In this document: positions 8,983-16,981 of the stretch, in pieces
How the letters are laid out: the number at the start of each line of letters is the position of its first letter
Numbering within the stretch: the stretch's first letter is position 1
From: an uncultured Burkholderiales bacterium
GTDB taxonomy: Bacteria > Pseudomonadota > Gammaproteobacteria > Burkholderiales > Burkholderiaceae_C
Length of the DNA stretch: 64,000 nucleotides
NCBI GenBank assembly: GCA_903844385.1
Contig: CAIMTJ010000042.1
Location: forward strand, 39,095-103,094
Direction: 5' to 3'
Program-made: the position numbers and the translations under genes
Notes under the pieces: model-generated
What the model was told of the DNA's origin: nothing
Database searches by the model: none
What the model saw: the letters and a program-made list of their open reading frames with translations, nothing else

Positions 8983-10260
8983 ATGAATAAAGAGATGGCC
9001 CAAGTCCTCACCCAAACCGGCCCCGATACGGCGATGGGCAATTTACTCCGACGCTACTGGGTCCCCATTGTCTCGAGCGAAGAAATCGCCCTGCCCGACG
9101 GCCCTCAAGTCAAGACCCAAATCATGGGGGAGCATTTGGTGGTGTTTCGCGACACCCAGGGTGAAGTGGGTGTGGTGAGTGAATTTTGCTCGCACCGCGG
9201 TGTCTCTTTGTTTTTTGCCAGAAACGAAGAAGGTGGCCTCAGGTGCGCTTACCACGGTTTGAAATTCAATCGGCACGGTCACTGCATTGAGGTGCCCTCA
9301 GCACCGGAGATGTGCTCAAAAATGAACATCAAAGCCTACCCCTGCATTGAGCAAGCTGGTTTGGTATGGGCTTACATGGGGCCGCCTGAGTTTCAACCCG
9401 CACCGCCAGAACTTGAATGGAGTACCTTGCCTGCAAGCCATGTGTTTATCTCCAAGCGCGAACAAGAGTGCAACTTCCTCCAAGCCATGGAAGGCGGCAT
9501 CGACACCGCCCACGTCTCTTACGTTCACCGCTTTGAAGTCGATCGCGACCCGATGCACGTGGGCACCGAGGCCTTGAAATACATCAAAGCCGATGGAAAT
9601 GTCATCTTCACTATCGAGAAAACCGACTTTGGGCTCACCTTGTTTGGAAGGCGCAATGCCGATGAGGCGCATTATTACTGGCGCATCACTCAATTCATCT
9701 TCCCATGGTACACCTTGATTCCACCCTTTGGACACCATGCATTGGGAGGACACTTGTGGGTTCCCAAAGATGACCATCACTGCTGGGCTTGGAGTATCAA
9801 CTTTCACCACGACAAACCGCTCTCGGACCAAGAGGTCAAGGACATGGCCGATGGCAAAGGTATCCATGTGCAATACGAAGCACCCGGCAGCTTTAGGCCC
9901 AAGCAAAACATGGACAACGATTACTTGATGGACAGGAAGGCGCAAAAAAACAAAGAAACCTTCAGCGGTGTCTTTGGCATCTCCATGCAAGACGCATCCT
10001 TGCAAGAGAGCATGGGGCCGATCCAAAACCATGACGAGGAAAAACTCTTGCCCACCGATCGCGCGATTGTGATGGCCAGGCGCATGCTCTACGAAGCAGC
10101 CATCAACCTTCAAGAGCATCCTGATGCATTGCCCGCCCTGCAACCCCAAAGCCACCATGTTCGGGCTGCGGGTGTGATTTTGCCCAAAAGCGTTGACCCT
10201 TTGACTTGGTCCAAGGAAAACTTGGCCGGTGGCCTTGATCGTCCCCTCTACACGATTTGA
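8983..10260 (+). CDS. Aromatic ring-hydroxylating (phthalate-dioxygenase-type) Rieske oxygenase, alpha subunit
   Basis: MNKEMAQVLTQTGPDTAMGNLLRRYWVPI; Rieske motif CSHRGVSLF...CAYHGLKF. ATG at 8983 preferred over the TTG at 8956. Confidence 0.92.
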   Translation: MNKEMAQVLTQTGPDTAMGNLLRRYWVPIVSSEEIALPDGPQVKTQIMGEHLVVFRDTQGEVGVVSEFCSHRGVSLFFARNEEGGLRCAYHGLKFNRHGHCIEVPSAPEMCSKMNIKAYPCIEQAGLVWAYMGPPEFQPAPPELEWSTLPASHVFISKREQECNFLQAMEGGIDTAHVSYVHRFEVDRDPMHVGTEALKYIKADGNVIFTIEKTDFGLTLFGRRNADEAHYYWRITQFIFPWYTLIPPFGHHALGGHLWVPKDDHHCWAWSINFHHDKPLSDQEVKDMADGKGIHVQYEAPGSFRPKQNMDNDYLMDRKAQKNKETFSGVFGISMQDASLQESMGPIQNHDEEKLLPTDRAIVMARRMLYEAAINLQEHPDALPALQPQSHHVRAAGVILPKSVDPLTWSKENLAGGLDRPLYTI

Positions 10261-10682
10261 TGCATCAAGATCCTGCCCTCACCTTGTACTTCGATGGCTC
10301 GTGCCCGCTGTGCCGAGCTGAGATCGATTATTTGAGATACAAAGACACCCACCATTTGGGGCAACTCGCTTTCATTGACATCACCCAAACGGGGCTTGAT
10401 TGGCAAGGCAGTGGACTGTCTTGCGAGCGCGCCATGCAATTGATGCAAGGTCGACTGCGAAGCGGCGAAGTGATCGAGGGGGTGCGCGTCTTTGCGACGG
10501 CTTACCGCTTGGTGGATTTGCGCGTCTTGGCGTGGGTGCTGAGTCGACCCTCACTTCAAGGCCTTTTGGCAAAGCTTTACGCCGCCTTTGCCCAGCGTCG
10601 CCACCGCGTCTCGCGCTGGCTGGGTCCTGTGGCCCTGCGCATCAGTGGTTTTTTAACACGCCAGCATCATCGGCGTTCATGA
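10260..10682 (+). CDS. DCC/DUF393 family thiol-disulfide oxidoreductase-like protein
   Basis: LYFDGSCPLCRAEIDYLRYKD motif; start overlaps the Rieske stop codon. Confidence 0.85.
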   Translation: MHQDPALTLYFDGSCPLCRAEIDYLRYKDTHHLGQLAFIDITQTGLDWQGSGLSCERAMQLMQGRLRSGEVIEGVRVFATAYRLVDLRVLAWVLSRPSLQGLLAKLYAAFAQRRHRVSRWLGPVALRISGFLTRQHHRRS

Positions 10683-10720
10683 GGCGGTTTGCGTTTGTGA
10701 TGAAAGCGCTCAAGACGCAA

Positions 10721-11674
10721 TCAAGACGCGATCAAGAAGTCTCTGGAAATTCCCATACCCAAATCATTGACCCGGTCCAGAAATTGGGTCAAAAAAGCGT
10801 GCAGACCATTGGCCAAAATTTCCGAAATCACCCCGTATTGCAATTCAGCCCTGAGTTTGCCTGCACGCCTGGTGGTCTCCACCGATTGCTCGTTGGCCAG
10901 CACTTCCAAGTTGGCCACCACCTCGTTCATGCTCGCATGAACTGAGCGTGGCATGTCTGAGCGCAAGATGAGCAACTCGGCCACGCGCTCGGGGCTGATG
11001 ACGTCGCGGTAGACTTTTCGGTAAATTTCAAAGCCTGATACGCTGCGCAATATCGCGCTCCAGTGATAAAAGTCATACTCTTGGTCTTTGGCATTGGCAG
11101 CGCCAAAAAAATCACTTTGAACAGCATGGAACTTCACATCCACGAGCCTGGCGGTGTTGTCGGCTCTTTCGAGAAACGTGCCCAAGCGCATAAAGCGCAG
11201 CGAATCATCAATCAACATGGTCCCAACCGTGACACCCCGAGACAGGTGTGAGCGGTATTTGACCCATTCAAAAAACTGCCCTGGATCGCGCTCAAAGTCA
11301 CCCGCTTTTAAGCGACGGTTGAGTTCAAGCCAGGTTTGATTTTGTGTCTCCCACACCTCTGTCGTGAGGGTGCCACGAACGGCTCTGGCATTTTCACGCG
11401 CCCCTTTGAGGCAAGAGATGATGGACGACGGGTTGCTTTCATCTTTGACCATGAACTCCATCACACGAGCGGGCAGCACCTCACCATGGATGCTTTGATA
11501 GGCCTGGGTGAGCTCGCTGATGGACAGCAGTCCTTGCCAGCCGACCTGAGCCACAGCAGTGGACTGGGGCAACAGCGAGGTCTGGTAGTTCACATCCAGC
11601 ATGCGAGCGGTATTTTCTGCACGCTCGGTGTAGCGAGACATCCAGTACAAGTGATCGGCGGTGCGAGAAAGCAT
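10721..11674 (-). CDS. Alpha-E domain-containing protein (DUF403)
   Basis: MLSRTADHLYWMSRYTERAENTARMLDVNYQTSLL is typical of alpha-E proteins; directly follows ATP-grasp gene. Confidence 0.92.
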   Translation of the reverse strand: MLSRTADHLYWMSRYTERAENTARMLDVNYQTSLLPQSTAVAQVGWQGLLSISELTQAYQSIHGEVLPARVMEFMVKDESNPSSIISCLKGARENARAVRGTLTTEVWETQNQTWLELNRRLKAGDFERDPGQFFEWVKYRSHLSRGVTVGTMLIDDSLRFMRLGTFLERADNTARLVDVKFHAVQSDFFGAANAKDQEYDFYHWSAILRSVSGFEIYRKVYRDVISPERVAELLILRSDMPRSVHASMNEVVANLEVLANEQSVETTRRAGKLRAELQYGVISEILANGLHAFLTQFLDRVNDLGMGISRDFLIAS

Positions 11675-11678
11675 AAGT

Positions 11679-13139
11679 CTAGTACTCCAAAATCCAGGTG
11701 TCTTTGGTGCCACCCCCTTGAGAGGAGTTCACCACCAAAGAGCCTTCTTGCAAAGCCACGCGCGTCAAGCCTCCGGGCACCATTTGTACCGTTTTACCAC
11801 TGAGCACAAAGGGCCTCAAATCGATATGCCGAGGCGCTACACCAGACTCGACGTAGGTGGGACAAGACGACAAACTCAAGGTGGGCTGCGCAATGTAGCG
11901 CTGTGGGTCACTGATCAAGGCCGCCCGAAACTGCTCAATTTCCACCTTGGAGGCAGTCGGTCCCACCAGCATGCCATAGCCACCCGCACCATGCACCTCC
12001 TTGACCACCAATTCAGGCAAATGGTCCAAGGTGTATTTCAAATCTTGTGGATCACGGCAGATGTAGGTGGGCACGTTGTGAAGAATGGGCTGCTCACCCA
12101 AGTAAAACTCAATCATTTTGGGCACAAACGGATAGATGGACTTGTCATCTGCAATGCCCGTGCCGACGGCGTTACAAATGTTCACATGGCCTAGACGATA
12201 GGCTTGCATCAGACCCGGACAGCCCAGGGTGGACTGGGGTCGAAAAACAGCCGGGTCCAAGAAGTCGTCGTCCACACGCCGATAAATCACATCCACCCGC
12301 CTGGGACCTTGTGTGGTGCGCATGAAGACAAAATCATCTTTGACAAAAAGATCCTTGCCCTCCACGAGCTCCACACCCATTTGTTGCGCCAAAAAAGCGT
12401 GCTCAAAATAGGCTGAATTGAACATCCCTGGTGTCAACACCACCACCGTGGGTTCAGAAGACGAGGCGGGAGAACAGTTCCTGAGGGTCTCGAGCAACAA
12501 GTCTGGGTAGTGAGCCACTGGGGCCACAGGATGCAAGCGAAAGAGTTCTGGAAAGAGGCGCATCATCATTTTGCGGTCCTCTAGCATATAGCTCACCCCC
12601 GAGGGCACCCGCAAATTGTCTTCCAGCACGTAGTACTGACCTTCGCCTTTGTCGTTGGCGGCTCGCACAATGTCAATGCCACTGATGTGGGAATAGACCT
12701 GATGGGGCACATTCACGCCAACCATCTCTGCCCTGAACTGGGCGTTCTCCAAGACTTGTTGCCTGGGGATCAACCCCGCCTTCAAAATGTCTTGGTCATG
12801 GTAGACATCATGGATAAACCGATTCAAGGCTTGAACGCGCTGCACCAAGCCCTTTTCCAAACTTTTCCATTCATGACTTGGAATGATGCGAGGGATCAAA
12901 TCAAAAGGAATGAGTCGCTCGGTGCCATCGCCTTCTGCGTCCTTTTCACCATAGACCGCAAAGGTGATCCCCACGCGACGAAACACCATTTCCGCCTCAG
13001 CGCGGCGAGTCTTCATTTGTGCTTGGGATTGTTTGGACAACCAATCGTGATAAGTTTCATAGTGTGCTCTGAGCACACCCAAGTCTGCGCCGTCATCGAC
13101 CTCAGGCAAGCGAGCATACATTTCATCAAATGGGTTCAT
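11679..13139 (-). CDS. Circularly permuted type 2 ATP-grasp protein
   Basis: MNPFDEMYARLPEVDDGADLGVLRAHYETYHDWL...; EDNLRVPSGVSYMLEDR, LTPGMFNSAYFEHAFLAQQMGVELVEGKDL, KEVHGAGGYGMLVGP. Confidence 0.93.
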   Translation of the reverse strand: MNPFDEMYARLPEVDDGADLGVLRAHYETYHDWLSKQSQAQMKTRRAEAEMVFRRVGITFAVYGEKDAEGDGTERLIPFDLIPRIIPSHEWKSLEKGLVQRVQALNRFIHDVYHDQDILKAGLIPRQQVLENAQFRAEMVGVNVPHQVYSHISGIDIVRAANDKGEGQYYVLEDNLRVPSGVSYMLEDRKMMMRLFPELFRLHPVAPVAHYPDLLLETLRNCSPASSSEPTVVVLTPGMFNSAYFEHAFLAQQMGVELVEGKDLFVKDDFVFMRTTQGPRRVDVIYRRVDDDFLDPAVFRPQSTLGCPGLMQAYRLGHVNICNAVGTGIADDKSIYPFVPKMIEFYLGEQPILHNVPTYICRDPQDLKYTLDHLPELVVKEVHGAGGYGMLVGPTASKVEIEQFRAALISDPQRYIAQPTLSLSSCPTYVESGVAPRHIDLRPFVLSGKTVQMVPGGLTRVALQEGSLVVNSSQGGGTKDTWILEY

Positions 13140-13163
13140 CAGACTGACTCCTTGCCTATAATT

Positions 13164-13179
13164 AGCAAGTAGCTTGCCA
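13164..13179 (-). promoter_or_regulatory. Candidate sigma-54 promoter (TGGCAAGCTACTTGCT) for the ATP-grasp/alpha-E operon
   Basis: Minus strand TGGCAA-GCTAC-TTGCT versus consensus TGGCAC-N5-TTGCW (one mismatch; exact GG-N10-GC). Predicted +1 near 13153, followed by AAGGAG and ATG at 13139. Confidence 0.65.
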
Positions 13180-13208
13180 TAAACAGATGCACTTTGTCGA
13201 GCTTATTC

Positions 13209-13223
13209 GCACCACACTGGTGC
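13209..13223. promoter_or_regulatory. Candidate NtrC-type binding site GCACCA-CAC-TGGTGC
   Basis: Perfect inverted repeat with the form of enterobacterial NtrC boxes (GCACCA-N3-TGGTGC), in the divergent promoter region. Confidence 0.6.
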
Positions 13224-13267
13224 AAAACAAAAAACGCAAGGCGTTCAATCGACCCCAACCCATAAAT

Positions 13268-13282
13268 GCACCAGATTTGTGC
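13268..13282. promoter_or_regulatory. Second, degenerate NtrC-type site GCACCA-GAT-TTGTGC
   Basis: Same GCAC-N7-GTGC frame as the site centred 59 bp away; one mismatch pair from perfect dyad. Confidence 0.5.
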
Positions 13283-13331
13283 GATCTTTCAATGGATTTG
13301 TTGTGGAAAACCCATGCAAGTCAGCCTACAC

Positions 13332-13347
13332 TGGCTTGTCTTTTGCT
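13332..13347 (+). promoter_or_regulatory. Weak candidate sigma-54 element (TGGCTTGTCTTTTGCT)
   Basis: GG-N10-GC spacing and TTGCT -12 element present, but predicted +1 would be only a few nt before ATG 13361 and would lose the AAAGG putative RBS. Confidence 0.3.
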
Positions 13348-13360
13348 AAAGGTCTAGACC

Positions 13361-16300
13361 ATGACCATACACGTTGCCCTCAATCACATCAGCCACTACC
13401 GCTATGATCGTTGGGTCAAATTGGGCCCTCAAATTGTGCGGCTTCGACCTGCACCGCACAGTCGCAACAAGATCGTGTCTTACTCACTTCGGGTCGAGCC
13501 CGAGGTGCATTTTGTCAATTGGCAGCAAGACGCTTACGCCAATTTTCAAGCCCGCTTGGTTTTTCCAGAGCCCACACAAGTCTTCAAGATCACAGTGGAC
13601 TTGGTCGTCGAGATGGCGGTCTTTAACCCGTTTGATTTCTTCTTAGAGCCTCGCGCAGAAAATTACCCAATCACTTACAGCAAGGAGCTTGGCGCTGAGC
13701 TCACGCCCTACTTGGCCTGCGAGCCCCTCACCCCTAAGCTCACCCAGTACATCAAGAGCATCGACCACAGCCCTTGTCGTACCATCGACTTTTTGGTCAA
13801 GCTCAATCAACAAGTGCACCACTCGGTGCGTTACTTGATCCGCCTTGAGCCCGGCGTGCAAACCCCAGAAGAAACTTTGAGCTTGGGATCGGGCTCTTGC
13901 CGAGATTCCGCATGGCTGCTGGTGCAACTTTTGCGACGCTGCGGCATGGCTGCCAGGTTTGTCTCGGGCTATTTGATTCAACTCAAAGCAGACGTCAAGT
14001 CCATTGACGGGCCCAGTGGCACCGATGTGGATTTCACCGATTTGCATGCATGGTGTGAAGTGTATTTGCCTGGCGCGGGCTGGGTGGGAATGGATGCGAC
14101 TTCAGGCCTGCTCACTGGAGAGGGGCACATACCACTGGCATGCACGCCGCAACCTTCCGGCGCCTCCCCCATCGAGGGCTTGGTCGACGAAGCCGAGGTC
14201 GAATTTGATCACCACATGGGGGTGACACGAATTTTAGAAACCCCACGCGTGACACTCCCCTACCAGGAGCAGCAATGGCGAGAGATTTTGGCGCTGGGCG
14301 AACGTGTCGACGAGCAACTTCGCCGAGATGACACCCGCCTCACCATGGGTGGTGAGCCCACCTTTGTTGCCACCAGCGATCGCGATGCACCCGAATGGAA
14401 TACCGATGCATTGGGGCCGACCAAACGCACCCTGGCGACGGCATTGGTTCATCAACTTCGACAAGAATATGGACAAGGCGGTTTCCTTCATTTTGGACAA
14501 GGTAAATGGTACCCCGGCGAGCAACTGCCCAGGTGGGCACTGAGCATTTGCTGGCGAGCCGATGGCGTTGCTTGTTGGCAAAACCCCGCACTCTTTGCCG
14601 ATGAGTCGCAGCCGAGCTTTTATACAGCCCAAGACGCCAAGGCTTTTTTACACGATCTCACCGCTGAACTCGGACTGCCTGGCGCCCATATCCAAACAGG
14701 CTATGAAGACACGTTTTATTATTTGTGGCGCGAGCGGCGCCTGCCAGTGAACGTTGACCCCCTTGACTCACGGCTGGATGACGAGATGGAGCGCGCGCGC
14801 TTACTCAGAGTATTTGAGCAAAAACTCGGCAGCGAAATCGGCTACTTGTTGCCCATTCAAATCAACCCCCACTACAACACCAACACGACCGCTCCCCGAT
14901 GGCTATCGAGCCCGTGGTTCATGCGTGAAGAACGCTTGTATTTGATCCCAGGGGACTCGCCCATGGGCTACCGACTGCCCTTGGACTCGCTGCCTTGGGT
15001 CAAAACCGAGGACTACCCCTTCCATCACGAGATGGACCCGTTTGCCGCTCGCGCGCCCTTGACTACCCCAGGGATTCAATTTCAGTCGCCCCTCAATCAA
15101 GACGTAAGCCAAGACGCAAACCCCTCGGGGTCGATCTTTAAAGGCCTGCAAACTCAAATCAAGCAATGGATGCCCTTTTGGTTTGGCTCCAACGCTGAAG
15201 CCTTGCAAGCCTTGCGCACACCCAACGCACCCTCCTCAGGCGGCCAGACCCAAGACTTGAGCGAGCACGCTCAAACCCACCCACCTCAACGCCTCGAGTC
15301 GGCAGCGGCCATTGTGCGCACCGCCCTTTGCGTGGAAGTGCGCGACCCCAGGCGTGCCAACGGCCCAAGCGGTGAAAGCCAGGGCGAAAAATACGGTGTG
15401 ATGTATGTGTTCATGCCCCCTTTGGCCGAGCTGGAAGATTACCTGGCCTTGCTACGAGCTCTCGAAAAAACGGCTCAAAAACGCGGCGTCAAAATCGTGC
15501 TCGAAGGCTACCCGCCGCCTCGCGACCCACGCCTTAAAGTTCTCCAAGTCACCCCCGACCCTGGGGTGATTGAGGTCAACATCCACCCCGCCCACTCCTG
15601 GCGCGAATTGGTGGCCAACACCGAGTTTTTATACAAGGCAGCGCATCACTGCGGCCTCTCGGCTGAGAAATTCATGACCGATGGCAAGCATGCAGGCACG
15701 GGGGGTGGCAACCATGTCGTCTTGGGAGGAGCCACCCCAGCAGACAGTCCGTTTCTACGCCGTCCAGAGCTCTTGGCGTCGTTGATCTTGTTTTGGCACA
15801 ACCACCCGTCCTTGAGCTACCTCTTTAGTGGCCAGTTCATTGGCCCAACTTCCCAGGCTCCTCGAGTCGACGAGGCGCGCAATGACCAAGTGTTTGAACT
15901 GGAGATCGCCATCAAAGAGATTTTCCGCCAACGCCAGCTGCATCAGCACGCCATGGCGCCTTGGACGGTGGATCGCATCTTGCGCAACATCTTGATCGAT
16001 GTCACGGGCAACACCCACCGCTCAGAATTCTGCATCGACAAGATGTATTCTCCTGACAGTGCCACAGGCCGTTTGGGCTTATTGGAACTGAGGGCCTTTG
16101 AGATGCCGCCCCATGCACGCATGAGTGTTGTGCAGCAACTCCTGATTCGCGCCTTGGTGGCCCGCTTTTGGAACGAGCCTTATGTGGCCAACGCCACCCG
16201 TTGGGGCACCGAACTGCACGACCGCTTTTTATTGCCAAGCTTTGTCCGTCAAGACTTTCAAGATGTCTTGGACGATATGCGGCACGCCGGCTATGCCTTT

Positions 16301-16888
16301 GACCCCGCTTGGTTTGAGCCCCATATTGAGTTCCGCTTCCCCACGATTGGCGAAGTTGTCTATGGCGGAATGGTGATGACGCTCAGGAACGCGCTGGAGC
16401 CTTGGCACGTCATGGGAGAGGAAAGCACCTCAAGTGGTACTGCTCGTTATGTGGACTCTTCGCTTGAGAGAATTGAAGTCCACATCAAAGGTTTTAACCC
16501 GTCACGCTACTGCCTCACGGTCAACCAACGACCCTTGCCCATGCACCCAAGTGGGGTGAACACCGAGTATGTGGCGGGGGTGCGATTTAAGGCGTGGTCA
16601 CCTCCCTCCTCCTTGCACCCGAGCATTGGCGCGCATGCGCCGTTGACCTTTGACCTTTATGACACCTGGTCCAAGCGCGCTGTTGCTGGCGCGCAATACA
16701 ACGTTGCACACCCGGGTGGTTTGAACTACGTCACCTACCCCGTCAACGCCTATGAGGCGCAAAGTCGGCGGGTATCTCGTTTTGCCCAAATGGGCCACAC
16801 GCCCGGACTCTGGCATGTGCCCAGTGCCTCCATTGAGTTGCCTTTGAACCAAGAGTTTCCGCTCACCTTGGATTTGAGGCGGGCTTGA
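13361..16888 (+). CDS. Transglutaminase-like / DUF2126 fusion protein
   Basis: 1175 aa: MTIHVALNHISHYRYDRWVKLGPQIVRLRPAP (transglutaminase N-terminal region), GSCRDSAWLLVQLLRRCGMAARFVSGYL, FTDLHAWCEVYLPGAGWVGMDATSGLL; C-terminal half of DUF2126 type (DTRLTMGGEPTFVATSDRDAPEWNTDALGPTKR...). Confidence 0.94.
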   Translation: MTIHVALNHISHYRYDRWVKLGPQIVRLRPAPHSRNKIVSYSLRVEPEVHFVNWQQDAYANFQARLVFPEPTQVFKITVDLVVEMAVFNPFDFFLEPRAENYPITYSKELGAELTPYLACEPLTPKLTQYIKSIDHSPCRTIDFLVKLNQQVHHSVRYLIRLEPGVQTPEETLSLGSGSCRDSAWLLVQLLRRCGMAARFVSGYLIQLKADVKSIDGPSGTDVDFTDLHAWCEVYLPGAGWVGMDATSGLLTGEGHIPLACTPQPSGASPIEGLVDEAEVEFDHHMGVTRILETPRVTLPYQEQQWREILALGERVDEQLRRDDTRLTMGGEPTFVATSDRDAPEWNTDALGPTKRTLATALVHQLRQEYGQGGFLHFGQGKWYPGEQLPRWALSICWRADGVACWQNPALFADESQPSFYTAQDAKAFLHDLTAELGLPGAHIQTGYEDTFYYLWRERRLPVNVDPLDSRLDDEMERARLLRVFEQKLGSEIGYLLPIQINPHYNTNTTAPRWLSSPWFMREERLYLIPGDSPMGYRLPLDSLPWVKTEDYPFHHEMDPFAARAPLTTPGIQFQSPLNQDVSQDANPSGSIFKGLQTQIKQWMPFWFGSNAEALQALRTPNAPSSGGQTQDLSEHAQTHPPQRLESAAAIVRTALCVEVRDPRRANGPSGESQGEKYGVMYVFMPPLAELEDYLALLRALEKTAQKRGVKIVLEGYPPPRDPRLKVLQVTPDPGVIEVNIHPAHSWRELVANTEFLYKAAHHCGLSAEKFMTDGKHAGTGGGNHVVLGGATPADSPFLRRPELLASLILFWHNHPSLSYLFSGQFIGPTSQAPRVDEARNDQVFELEIAIKEIFRQRQLHQHAMAPWTVDRILRNILIDVTGNTHRSEFCIDKMYSPDSATGRLGLLELRAFEMPPHARMSVVQQLLIRALVARFWNEPYVANATRWGTELHDRFLLPSFVRQDFQDVLDDMRHAGYAFDPAWFEPHIEFRFPTIGEVVYGGMVMTLRNALEPWHVMGEESTSSGTARYVDSSLERIEVHIKGFNPSRYCLTVNQRPLPMHPSGVNTEYVAGVRFKAWSPPSSLHPSIGAHAPLTFDLYDTWSKRAVAGAQYNVAHPGGLNYVTYPVNAYEAQSRRVSRFAQMGHTPGLWHVPSASIELPLNQEFPLTLDLRRA

Positions 16889-16981
16889 ACCGGATGCAGA
16901 GGATGAACTGCGCATACTTAAAAGCTCCAAGCCTTGGCCCAATGACCAAGCTTGGGAGTCGAGCCGTGAGACAATGAAGAG

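Noticed and set aside
9316-10158. 280-aa minus-strand ORF
   Set aside because: Antisense shadow of the Rieske oxygenase; no recognisable domain.
13332-13347. Second sigma-54 promoter for the transglutaminase gene as a firm call
   Set aside because: Spacing motif fits, but the predicted start of transcription is almost at the ATG and would exclude the putative RBS; kept only as a low-confidence feature.
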